A stretch of 30,594 bases of DNA, taken from assembly GCF_022712275.1 (NCBI RefSeq), contig NZ_JALAGU010000005.1, forward strand, positions 1 to 30,594, in the 5' to 3' direction. The notes under the pieces were generated by a model. It saw only the letters and a list, made by a program, of their open reading frames with translations. It did no database searches and was not told where the DNA came from. Source of the stretch: Corynebacterium sp. (GTDB taxonomy: Bacteria > Actinomycetota > Actinomycetes > Mycobacteriales > Mycobacteriaceae). Positions 21,768-28,209 of the stretch are shown piece after piece; position 1 is the stretch's first letter; each line of letters starts with the position of its first letter. The translations under genes and the position numbers were made by a program.

Positions 21768-23021
21768 GTGAACACCACGCTCCACGCACTCCCGGTCACG
21801 CTGGACGCCACGAGCGTCCGCGCGGCTCTGCCCGCCTACCGGGACTTCCTGGCAGGACGCCACGCCCTGCTCCCCGTCTCCCCCGATGCCGCCGGCGCAT
21901 CTCTCACCGAGATCATGGGCGCCGACGACGCCACCGACGGGGGACGCCACCTCGAGCCCGGCACCCTCATCGCCAGCACCTCCGGTTCCACCGGCACCCC
22001 GAAGGGCGCCCTGCTGCGCACCGACGGGGTGCGTGCCGCAATCAGGGCCTCCGCCACCTTCATCTCCGACCACCTCGGCACCGGCCCCGGCCCGTGGCTG
22101 CTCGCCCTGCCGCCGCACCACATCGCCGGGACGATGGTCATCCTGCGCAGCCTCGACGCCGGGTCCGAGCCCGCGGTCCTCGACGGCCCCTTCCGGGTGG
22201 ACACCTTCTGCAGTGCCACCGACGCACTCGCGGCCACCCACCCCGACCTGCCGCTGTACACGTCGCTGGTGCCCACCCAGCTGGTGCGGGTACTGGACTC
22301 CACCGCCGGCTGCTCCGCTCTGGGCCGCTATGCCGCCGTCCTGGTGGGCGGTGGCCCCACTCCCCCGGCCGTGGTGACGCAGTGTGAGGAGCTGGGGGTG
22401 GGCGTCCTGCTGACCTACGGCTCCTCCGAGACCTCCGGCGGGGTGCTGTACAACGGCAAGCCGCTGCCCGGGTACAGCGTCGAGATCGTGGATCCCGACG
22501 ATGCCGGGGTGGGGCGTGTGGTGCTGCACGGCCCCTCGGTCGCCGACGGTTACCGGGTCACCGGATCACTCGACCCTGCGGTGGCGTCGGACGCTTTCCC
22601 CTCCCCCGGCGTGTTCCGCACCTCCGATGTGGGGCGGGTCGATGATGGCGTCCTCACCGTCCTGGGACGCGCCGACGGCGCGGTGAACTCCGGCGGTCTG
22701 AAGATCCTGCCCGAACAGGTGGAAGCGGCCGCGGCGTCGGTCGGCATGACCTGCTGTGCCGTGGGTGTGCCCGACGACGAGTGGGGGGAGATCGTCGCCG
22801 TGCTCGTCGAGACGGGCGGGTCGGCGACGGTGCCGGCAGAGCACACTGACTGCACGGCGTCCCTCCGGGCGCGGATGAAGGACGCGGGGACCACACCTCA
22901 CCTGGTGCCGAGGCGCGCCTTCACCGTCGGTACGCTACCGCTCACCGGCCCGGGGAAGGTAGACCGGCAGGCGGTCCGTGGCACCCTGCAGGAGCTTGTG
23001 CGGGGCACGTCCGCCGACTGA
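21768..23021 (+). CDS. menE: o-Succinylbenzoate-CoA ligase
   Basis: A 417-residue acyl-CoA synthetase of the ANL superfamily that activates o-succinylbenzoate as its CoA thioester. The AMP-binding P-loop STSGSTGTPKG spans about residues 70-80. LTYGSSETSGG is the adenylate motif, VFRTSDVGRVDDG is the hinge-side motif, and VNSGGLKILPEQVE is the A8 region. The catalytic lysine is probably Lys397 in LTGPGKVDR. It is compact, as expected for MenE. The frame is open from 21585 but GTG 21768 is the natural start, with TAGCGT 7 bases upstream. menA begins 14 bases after its stop. Confidence 0.93.
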   Translation: MNTTLHALPVTLDATSVRAALPAYRDFLAGRHALLPVSPDAAGASLTEIMGADDATDGGRHLEPGTLIASTSGSTGTPKGALLRTDGVRAAIRASATFISDHLGTGPGPWLLALPPHHIAGTMVILRSLDAGSEPAVLDGPFRVDTFCSATDALAATHPDLPLYTSLVPTQLVRVLDSTAGCSALGRYAAVLVGGGPTPPAVVTQCEELGVGVLLTYGSSETSGGVLYNGKPLPGYSVEIVDPDDAGVGRVVLHGPSVADGYRVTGSLDPAVASDAFPSPGVFRTSDVGRVDDGVLTVLGRADGAVNSGGLKILPEQVEAAAASVGMTCCAVGVPDDEWGEIVAVLVETGGSATVPAEHTDCTASLRARMKDAGTTPHLVPRRAFTVGTLPLTGPGKVDRQAVRGTLQELVRGTSAD

Positions 23022-23022
23022 C

Positions 23023-23028
23023 TACAGT
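23023..23028 (+). promoter_or_regulatory. -10 box of menA (leaderless)
   Basis: TACAGT ends 7 bases before ATG 23036. The same hexamer and spacing occur at the DUF4229 gene on the opposite strand. Confidence 0.5.
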
Positions 23029-23035
23029 GAGAGTC

Positions 23036-23962
23036 ATGTCTGACCCCTCTGCCGCTGCGTCCGCCGCAGCATCTGCAGCCTCCACAGCCTCCGGCGCCAC
23101 CCCACGGGACTGGCTCACCGGCGCGCGCCCACACACCTGGGCAAACGCCATCGCCCCCGTCCTCGCCGGCACGGGCGCGGCGATCTGGGACGACGGGGCG
23201 TCCTGGTGGCGGGCGATCCTCGCCGTCATCGTCGCGATGGCCCTGATCATCGGCGTGAACTACGCCAACGACTACTCCGACGGCATCCGCGGCACCGACG
23301 ACGACCGCACCGGCCCGCTGCGTCTCACCGGCTCCGGCCTGGTCCCGCCGAAGCGCGTCAAGTACGCCGCGTTCCTCTGCTTCGGCGTGGCAGGTGTCAC
23401 GGGGATCGTGCTGTCGCTGGCGTCCTCGTGGTGGCTGATCATCGCCGGTGCGGTGTGTATCCTCGCCGCGTGGTTCTACACCGGTGGCAGGAACCCCTAC
23501 GGCTACCGCGGGCTCGGCGAGGTCGCCGTGTTCATCTTCTTCGGCCTGGTCGCCGTGCTCGGCACCGAGTACACCCAGGCAGGGAAGGTCTCGTGGGTCG
23601 GCCTGGCACTGGCGGTGGGCATCGGCTCGCTGTCCGCGTCGGTGAACCTGACCAACAATCTGCGCGACATCCCGACGGACTCCGTCGCCGGCAAGACCAC
23701 CCTCGCGGTCATCCTCGGCGACCGGGGAACGCGGATCCTCTACGTGTCGCTGCTGGTCGTGTCCGTGGTGATGACGCTGGTGCTGGCCGGCGCGGGGATC
23801 GCCGCACTCATCGGGCTGATCGCCGTGCCGCTGCTCATCGTCGCCGCGCTGCCGGTGGCACAGGGGGCGACCGGCAAGGAGCTGATCCCGGTGCTGGGGA
23901 CCACCGGGCGGGCGATGCTGGTGTGGGCTGTCGCGATGTTCATCGCGATGCTGCTGGTGTAG
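23036..23962 (+). CDS. menA: 1,4-Dihydroxy-2-naphthoate polyprenyltransferase
   Basis: A 308-residue UbiA-family integral membrane enzyme that attaches the polyprenyl chain to DHNA to give demethylmenaquinone. An Ala/Ser-rich N-terminus is followed by several membrane helices. The first Asp motif NDYSDGIRGTDDDR lies at 78-91. The second Asp-containing loop NLTNNLRDIPTDSVAGKTTLAV lies near 205-226. Length and motif order are normal. ATG 23036 has TACAGT 7 bases upstream and no good ribosome binding site. It follows menE closely, and the prenyl donor is presumably made by the synthase at 7348-8364. Confidence 0.95.
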   Translation: MSDPSAAASAAASAASTASGATPRDWLTGARPHTWANAIAPVLAGTGAAIWDDGASWWRAILAVIVAMALIIGVNYANDYSDGIRGTDDDRTGPLRLTGSGLVPPKRVKYAAFLCFGVAGVTGIVLSLASSWWLIIAGAVCILAAWFYTGGRNPYGYRGLGEVAVFIFFGLVAVLGTEYTQAGKVSWVGLALAVGIGSLSASVNLTNNLRDIPTDSVAGKTTLAVILGDRGTRILYVSLLVVSVVMTLVLAGAGIAALIGLIAVPLLIVAALPVAQGATGKELIPVLGTTGRAMLVWAVAMFIAMLLV

Positions 23963-23975
23963 GCGGGGCTGCTCC

Positions 23976-24253
23976 ATGACCGGGCCGACCACCCGACTGG
24001 CATCCTATGCGGTCTGCGCCGGTGACGGCATGCTCCTGATGGTCGCCGTCGCTGCCCCTTCCGACGGAGCCGTGACCTGGACATTGCCGGGCGGCGGCGT
24101 CGAACCACTGAACCACTGGAGGACCCGATGGACACTGTCGTCCGCGAGGTGGCGGAAGAGACCGGGCACATCGCCACGGTTACCCGGCTTCTCGGGGTAG
24201 ATTCCAGAATCATCCCCGCGCAGGACGCCGTGGGTGGTCTGATCAGACACTAG
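23976..24253 (+). pseudogene. Frameshifted and truncated NUDIX hydrolase
   Basis: Reading from ATG 23976 gives a NUDIX-like start, with SYAVCAGDGMLLMV then TWTLPGGGVEPL, before the frame loses all similarity. GAACCACT occurs twice in tandem at 24102-24109 and 24110-24117. If one copy is removed, the frame continues with LEDPMDTVVREVAEETG, completing a textbook NUDIX box (G-x5-E-x7-REVxEExG). It then ends at the TAG at 24251-24253 after VGGLIRH. The protein would still lack the second half of a NUDIX domain, so the gene is both frameshifted and 3'-truncated. As it stands the product should be inactive. The intact gene would have been a small nucleoside-diphosphate hydrolase of unknown substrate. 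Confidence 0.85.
24102..24117 (+). repeat. 8-bp tandem duplication breaking the NUDIX box
   Basis: Two adjacent copies of GAACCACT. Eight bases shift the frame by two, and removing one copy restores the catalytic box. Confidence 0.9.
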
Positions 24254-24260
24254 AGACGTG

Positions 24261-24635
24261 TCAGTCCAGCCGCTCCTCGAGCTGGGCGCGCATCTGGTCC
24301 TTGTGCGCACGACGTCCGGCATCCCGGACCGCGAGGTGCTCGTTGACCCGCAGGCGCAGGTCCTTGAAGACGAACATCGACAGCGGGAAGGCGATGATCA
24401 GCGCCAGCAGGGCACTGATCGCCAGGGGGAAGGACTGCCCCATGCCCAGCAGCACGGCGATGAGCTGGATGACGACAGTCAGCACGATGAACAGCACCAG
24501 GCGTGCCAGTCCGTAGAGGAAGATGTCACGCCAGCCCCTGCCGCCGAGCTTGCCGGGAGCCAGGTCTGCGGTATTGTTCTCGTCCACGGTCTCGTTCACG
24601 CTGTCGCTCGCACTGTCGTTCACACTGTCGTTCAC
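24261..24635 (-). CDS. DUF4229-type membrane protein
   Basis: A 124-residue protein with a polar, repetitive N-terminus (VNDS-type repeats), then two membrane segments at about residues 39-61 and 67-89. A charged C-terminal tail follows, containing RLRVNEHLAVRDAGRRAHKDQ. The architecture fits the actinobacterial DUF4229 family, whose function is unknown. GTG 24635 was chosen because TACAGT ends 7 bases upstream, as at menA. The open frame extends further only without a plausible start. It is convergent with the broken NUDIX gene and divergent from the coiled-coil protein gene. A link to menaquinone is only positional. Confidence 0.8.
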   Translation of the reverse strand: MNDSVNDSASDSVNETVDENNTADLAPGKLGGRGWRDIFLYGLARLVLFIVLTVVIQLIAVLLGMGQSFPLAISALLALIIAFPLSMFVFKDLRLRVNEHLAVRDAGRRAHKDQMRAQLEERLD

Positions 24636-24636
24636 G
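24589..24636 (-). repeat. 12-bp tandem repeats at the DUF4229 start
   Basis: Four units of 12 bases (24589-24600, 24601-24612, 24613-24624, 24625-24636) encode VNDS-like repeats and include the start codon itself. Confidence 0.75.
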
Positions 24637-24642
24637 ACTGCC

Positions 24643-24648
24643 ACTGTA
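24643..24648 (-). promoter_or_regulatory. -10 box of the DUF4229 gene (leaderless)
   Basis: Minus-strand TACAGT ends 7 bases before GTG 24635, with no ribosome binding site. Confidence 0.5.
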
Positions 24649-24749
24649 CGTTCGTCGCTGCGTCCCCTCCCAATCCCGTACCATGGAGGGTCACACCGCA
24701 TCTGTACTTCCAGACCTGTACGCGACCAGTACGCAAGGAGGGTCCCGCC

Positions 24750-25160
24750 GTGGGCCGGCTCATCATCCTCATCCTCGTGATCGTCACCGTGATCGTCCTG
24801 TGGCGTGCCTTCGGGCCCGGGTCGGGCGACCGCATCAACGGCGGTCAGCGTTCTGCGGGAAAGACCCCGAAGAAGCAGGTCAAGGGGCCGGATGATGACC
24901 CTGACTTCATGTGGGAGATCCGCAAGGAGCGCTTCAAGCAGCAGCGCGAGAAGGACCGGCTCGCGGAGGAGAACCTGCGCAGTGCGGAGGCCCGGGCCAA
25001 GGACGCCGAACGGCGTGCCGCCGAGGCGGAGAAACGTGCGCAGGACGCCGAGACGCAGGCCCGGGCCGAGCGACCGGACACCTCCCGTCAGGACCGCCAG
25101 GAGCGCCAGGATCCCGAGGAGCCGGGTGCGGCAGGGTCAGCAGGTTCGGCCGGCGCCTGA
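24750..25160 (+). CDS. Single-helix membrane protein with charged coiled coil
   Basis: A 136-residue protein I do not recognise as a named family. A membrane helix at about residues 2-22 (GRLIILILVIVTVIVLW) is followed by a basic segment. A long Lys/Glu/Arg/Ala-rich stretch from about 50 to 110 should form a coiled coil. The tail is Gly/Ser/Ala-rich. Such proteins often tether or scaffold at the membrane, but no function is claimed. GTG 24750 has a strong AAGGAGG ribosome binding site, so unlike its divergent neighbour it has a leader. A bidirectional hairpin follows. Confidence 0.78.
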   Translation: MGRLIILILVIVTVIVLWRAFGPGSGDRINGGQRSAGKTPKKQVKGPDDDPDFMWEIRKERFKQQREKDRLAEENLRSAEARAKDAERRAAEAEKRAQDAETQARAERPDTSRQDRQERQDPEEPGAAGSAGSAGA

Positions 25161-25210
25161 TCCCGGAGCCTGCTCACGGGGGCCTGGCCCCTCACACCGT
25201 TACTCACCAC

Positions 25211-25268
25211 CACAACCCGGCACAGATCCCGTGAACTGACGAGTTCGCGGAATCTGTGCCGGGCTGTG
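25211..25268. terminator. Long bidirectional terminator hairpin
   Basis: Arms 25211-25237 and 25242-25268 form a 27-position stem with two mismatches, one G-T pair and a four-base loop. It lies between the convergent coiled-coil gene and rmlA. Confidence 0.7.
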
Positions 25269-25319
25269 GTCGGTTGTGGTCAGTCGAGAAGATCCGAACA
25301 CTTCAGTCGAACAGGACCT

Positions 25320-26195
25320 CTACCGGTCCTTGCCACGCTCCAGGAGCTCACAGAGGTAGGACGCGTAGGCCGACTTTCCTTGCGCGACAGCTGCAGCGGC
25401 AAGGCCAGCGTCCTCGATGAAGCCCATCCGCCAGGCGACCTCTTCCGGACACCCGATCTTCAGGCCCTGGCGCTGCTCGATGGTGCGGACGAAGTCGCCG
25501 GCGGCCATGAGGTTGTCGACGGTACCGGTGTCCAGCCAGGCGGTGCCGCGCGGGAGGATCTCCACCTGCAGGTCACCGCGCTCCAGGTAGGCGCGGTTGA
25601 TGTCGGTGATCTCCAGTTCGCCGCGCTCAGAGGGTTCCAGCGACCGGGCGATGTCGACCACATCCGGGGCGTAGAAGTACAGCCCGGGCACCGCGTAGTT
25701 CGACTGCGGCTTCTCCGGCTTCTCTTCCAGCGAGGTCGCCGTGCCGTCCGCAGAGAAGGTCACCACGCCGTAGGCCGAGGGATCGCGCACCCAGTAAGCG
25801 AAGATGGCGCCGCCGTCGACCTCATGGAAGCGGCGCAGCCGGGTACCCAGGCCCGCACCGTAGAAGATGTTGTCGCCGAGCACCAGCGCCACCGGCTCCG
25901 AGCCGATGAAGTCCGCCCCGAGGATGAAGGCCTCGGCCAGCCCGTTCGGCTTCTCCTGCACCGCGTACTCGATGGACACCCCGAACTGGGAGCCGTCGCC
26001 GAGGAGCCGCCGGAACTGGTCATTGTCCTCCGGCGTGGTGATGACGAGGATCTCGCGGATCCCGGCGAGCATCAGGGTGGTCAGCGGGTAGTAGACCATC
26101 GGCTTGTCGTAGACCGGCACGAGCTGCTTCGACACGCCGAGAGTGATCGGGCGCAGCCGTGAGCCGGTTCCACCGGCGAGGATGATGCCGCGCAT
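25320..26195 (-). CDS. rmlA: Glucose-1-phosphate thymidylyltransferase
   Basis: A 291-residue RmlA/RfbA nucleotidyltransferase making dTDP-glucose from dTTP and glucose-1-phosphate, the first step to dTDP-rhamnose. The nucleotide-binding motif LAGGTGSRLRPIT lies at 6-18. Further typical blocks are KQLVPVYDKPMVYYPL, ALVLGDNIFYG and GTAWLDTGT near 220-228. ATG 26195 overlaps the rmlC stop in TGATG, so the two are coupled. In corynebacteria dTDP-rhamnose supplies the linker between peptidoglycan and arabinogalactan. The other two pathway genes, rmlB and rmlD, are not in the window. Confidence 0.95.
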   Translation of the reverse strand: MRGIILAGGTGSRLRPITLGVSKQLVPVYDKPMVYYPLTTLMLAGIREILVITTPEDNDQFRRLLGDGSQFGVSIEYAVQEKPNGLAEAFILGADFIGSEPVALVLGDNIFYGAGLGTRLRRFHEVDGGAIFAYWVRDPSAYGVVTFSADGTATSLEEKPEKPQSNYAVPGLYFYAPDVVDIARSLEPSERGELEITDINRAYLERGDLQVEILPRGTAWLDTGTVDNLMAAGDFVRTIEQRQGLKIGCPEEVAWRMGFIEDAGLAAAAVAQGKSAYASYLCELLERGKDR

Positions 26196-26881
26196 CACTC
26201 CCCCTCCCAGCCCTCGGCTTCCGCCGTGGCGGCCTCCCAGTCGTGGCGGAGCTCCTGCTCCCAGCCGCGGCACTCGGAGTAGGACGGGAGGGACGCCTCG
26301 ACTTCACGGTAGCCCGGCGCGTCCCGGTCCTTGTCGGACAGGACCAGATCAGACTCAGCCAGTCCGGCGAACGACCAGTCGATGCCGAGTTTCGGATCCA
26401 GCGGGTTCACCCCGTGCTCCGCCTCCGGGTTGTACCCCTCGGAGACCAGGTAGCTGACCGTCGCAGTGCCGGCCCCCGCCGGGACGACGAACCCGTGTCC
26501 CATGCCCACGGGCAGGTACAGACCACGACGGTTCTCGGCGGAGAGCTCCACGACGATGTGGCGTCCGAAGGTGGTGGAACCGCGGCGCAGATCGACGATG
26601 ACGTCGAGGATGCGTCCGGCCACGCAGGTGACGTACTTTGCCTGTCCGGGCGGGACGTCGGCGTAGTGGATGCCACGGACGACCCCTTCTGTCGACGTCG
26701 ACAGGTTCGCCTGTGGGATGTCGAGGGGGTAGCCGAGCTTCTCGGCGACGGCGTCCGCCTGGAACCATTCGTGGAAGGTGCCACGGTCGTCCGGGAAGAT
26801 CCGGGGGGTATTCACCCAGACACCGGGCAGGGGAAGATCGACGATGCCGGAGTCGTCAGGAATGCGGATCAACTCACTCAT
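26195..26881 (-). CDS. rmlC: dTDP-4-dehydrorhamnose 3,5-epimerase
   Basis: A 228-residue RmlC cupin enzyme that epimerises dTDP-4-keto-6-deoxyglucose at C3 and C5. The conserved catalytic His block GVVRGIHYADVPPGQAKYV lies near 68-86. LDVIVDLRRGSTTFGR and YLPVGMGHGFVVPAG follow. The protein is longer than the roughly 185 residues common in other bacteria, with a C-terminal extension that could be lineage-specific. It is not fused to RmlD here, although I recall RmlC-RmlD fusions in some corynebacteria. ATG 26881 has minus-strand TAAGCT 8 bases upstream and no ribosome binding site. GTG 26887 is an alternative. Confidence 0.93.
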   Translation of the reverse strand: MSELIRIPDDSGIVDLPLPGVWVNTPRIFPDDRGTFHEWFQADAVAEKLGYPLDIPQANLSTSTEGVVRGIHYADVPPGQAKYVTCVAGRILDVIVDLRRGSTTFGRHIVVELSAENRRGLYLPVGMGHGFVVPAGAGTATVSYLVSEGYNPEAEHGVNPLDPKLGIDWSFAGLAESDLVLSDKDRDAPGYREVEASLPSYSECRGWEQELRHDWEAATAEAEGWEGE

Positions 26882-26889
26882 GCCCACAG

Positions 26890-26895
26890 AGCTTA
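26890..26895 (-). promoter_or_regulatory. -10 box of rmlC-rmlA (leaderless)
   Basis: Minus-strand TAAGCT ends 8 bases before ATG 26881, with no ribosome binding site. Confidence 0.5.
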
Positions 26896-26952
26896 GCCGC
26901 TCCCTCGGACACGCCCCCGGACACGCCGGTCTTCTACTGTTTCAGAGACATA

Positions 26953-26986
26953 TTGGAATAGATATTTTCCATGGCATACAATGCCA
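26953..26986 (+). promoter_or_regulatory. Promoter and possible operators of the reductase-desaturase operon
   Basis: TTGGAA (-35, 26953-26958) and TACAAT (-10, 26977-26982) are 18 bases apart. The palindrome TGGCAT-ACA-ATGCCA (26972-26986) covers the -10 box. A second inverted pair, TGGAA (26954-26958) and TTCCA (26967-26971), covers the -35 region. The layout suggests repressor control. Confidence 0.55.
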
Positions 26987-27018
26987 ATCTCCGAGACGAT
27001 CACCGACGGAGGACCCCT

Positions 27019-28173
27019 GTGAGAATCAACAACCGACTGGCCGCCCGCCTGGGTCGCCTCGCTGAGCTCACCGAGCCGTTCACCACCCCACTGCTGCCCA
27101 CCGACTACGCCGGGCTGTTCAACCCGCTGTTCGGCCGGGAGATCCGGGGACGCGTCACCACCGTGGACCGCCATGACGACTTCACCACCGTGACCATCGA
27201 ACCCGGCCCCGGTGCAGGACGTTCCTTCACCCGCTTCCAGGCCGGCCAGTTCATCGGCCTCGGCCTGCAGATCGACGGCCGGTGGACCTGGCGCTGCTAT
27301 TCACTGACCAACGCCCCGGAGCTCTCCGGTGACCGCCTGCACCGCAGCGAACGACGTCTCAGCATCTCCGTGAAGCCGGTGCCCGACGGCACCGTGTCGA
27401 CCCGCATCGCCGACCGGCTGCGCCCGGGACGCATCATCCGGCTCTCCGCCCCCGGCGGCGACTTCCACCTGCCCGACCCCGTACCGGAGAAGATCCTCTT
27501 CGTCACGGCCGGCGCAGGCGTCACCCCGGTGATGTCGATCCTGCGCTGGCTCGGCCAGGAAGCCGGAACTGAGGTCGGAACCGGTGGCACGGCAGGTGGC
27601 ACGGCAGGCGCCACCTTCCCGGACGTCGTGCACGTCCACTCCGAGCGCGCCGCCGCGCCCGCCGCCCCCTTCGGCGACGAGTTGACCGCCCTCGAGGAAT
27701 CCCAGCCGGGTTACACACTGATCCACCGCGACTCCGCCTCCCACGGACGTCTGACAGCCGAAGACCTCCCCGGTCTGGTCCCTGATCTCGCCGAGCGCGT
27801 CACCCTGGCCTGCGGACCGACACCGCTGCTCGATGACCTTCGTACCGTCATCCCCGACATCCGCACCGAGAGCTTCCACGCCACCGACCTGCCCGGCTCC
27901 GTCGATCCCGCCGACCTCGGCGGGGAGATCATCCTCGGCAGTACAGGAGTCACGGCATCCTCCACCGGGACAACGACCATCCTCGACGCCGCGGAAGCCG
28001 CCGGCGTCCCGCTGGTCCACGGCTGCCGGATGGGTATCTGCCGCACCTGCGTCGTCCCCGTCACCGACGGCACCGCCGTCGACCTGCGCGACGGGGCGGT
28101 CTACGGCCCCGGCGAGCAGATCCGAACCTGCTGTTCCGTCCCCTCCGGCACCCTCGCAGTCGCCGTCAACTGA
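27019..28173 (+). CDS. Ferredoxin reductase-like protein with C-terminal [2Fe-2S] domain
   Basis: A 384-residue electron-transfer flavoprotein. The N-terminal FAD domain has RCYSLTN at 92-98. The NAD(P)-binding domain has TAGAGVTPVMSIL at 163-175 and ACGPTPLLDDL. The C-terminal plant-type ferredoxin domain has GCRMGICRTC plus a later RTCCSVP, giving a Cx4CxxC...C cluster site. GTG 27019 has CGGAGGA 6 bases upstream. It is followed after 36 bases by the desaturase. The same pair is known in Mycobacterium tuberculosis (Rv3230c with DesA3), where the reductase supplies electrons. A Gly/Thr/Ala-rich insertion near 182-200 looks lineage-specific. Confidence 0.92.
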   Translation: MRINNRLAARLGRLAELTEPFTTPLLPTDYAGLFNPLFGREIRGRVTTVDRHDDFTTVTIEPGPGAGRSFTRFQAGQFIGLGLQIDGRWTWRCYSLTNAPELSGDRLHRSERRLSISVKPVPDGTVSTRIADRLRPGRIIRLSAPGGDFHLPDPVPEKILFVTAGAGVTPVMSILRWLGQEAGTEVGTGGTAGGTAGATFPDVVHVHSERAAAPAAPFGDELTALEESQPGYTLIHRDSASHGRLTAEDLPGLVPDLAERVTLACGPTPLLDDLRTVIPDIRTESFHATDLPGSVDPADLGGEIILGSTGVTASSTGTTTILDAAEAAGVPLVHGCRMGICRTCVVPVTDGTAVDLRDGAVYGPGEQIRTCCSVPSGTLAVAVN

Positions 28174-28209
28174 GCCCGATCTCAACCAAGTCCGCCCAAG
28201 GAGAAAAAC

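Noticed and set aside
23976..24200. The 74-codon frame as an intact small gene
   Set aside because: Its second half loses NUDIX similarity exactly at a tandem duplication, and the other frame continues the NUDIX box.
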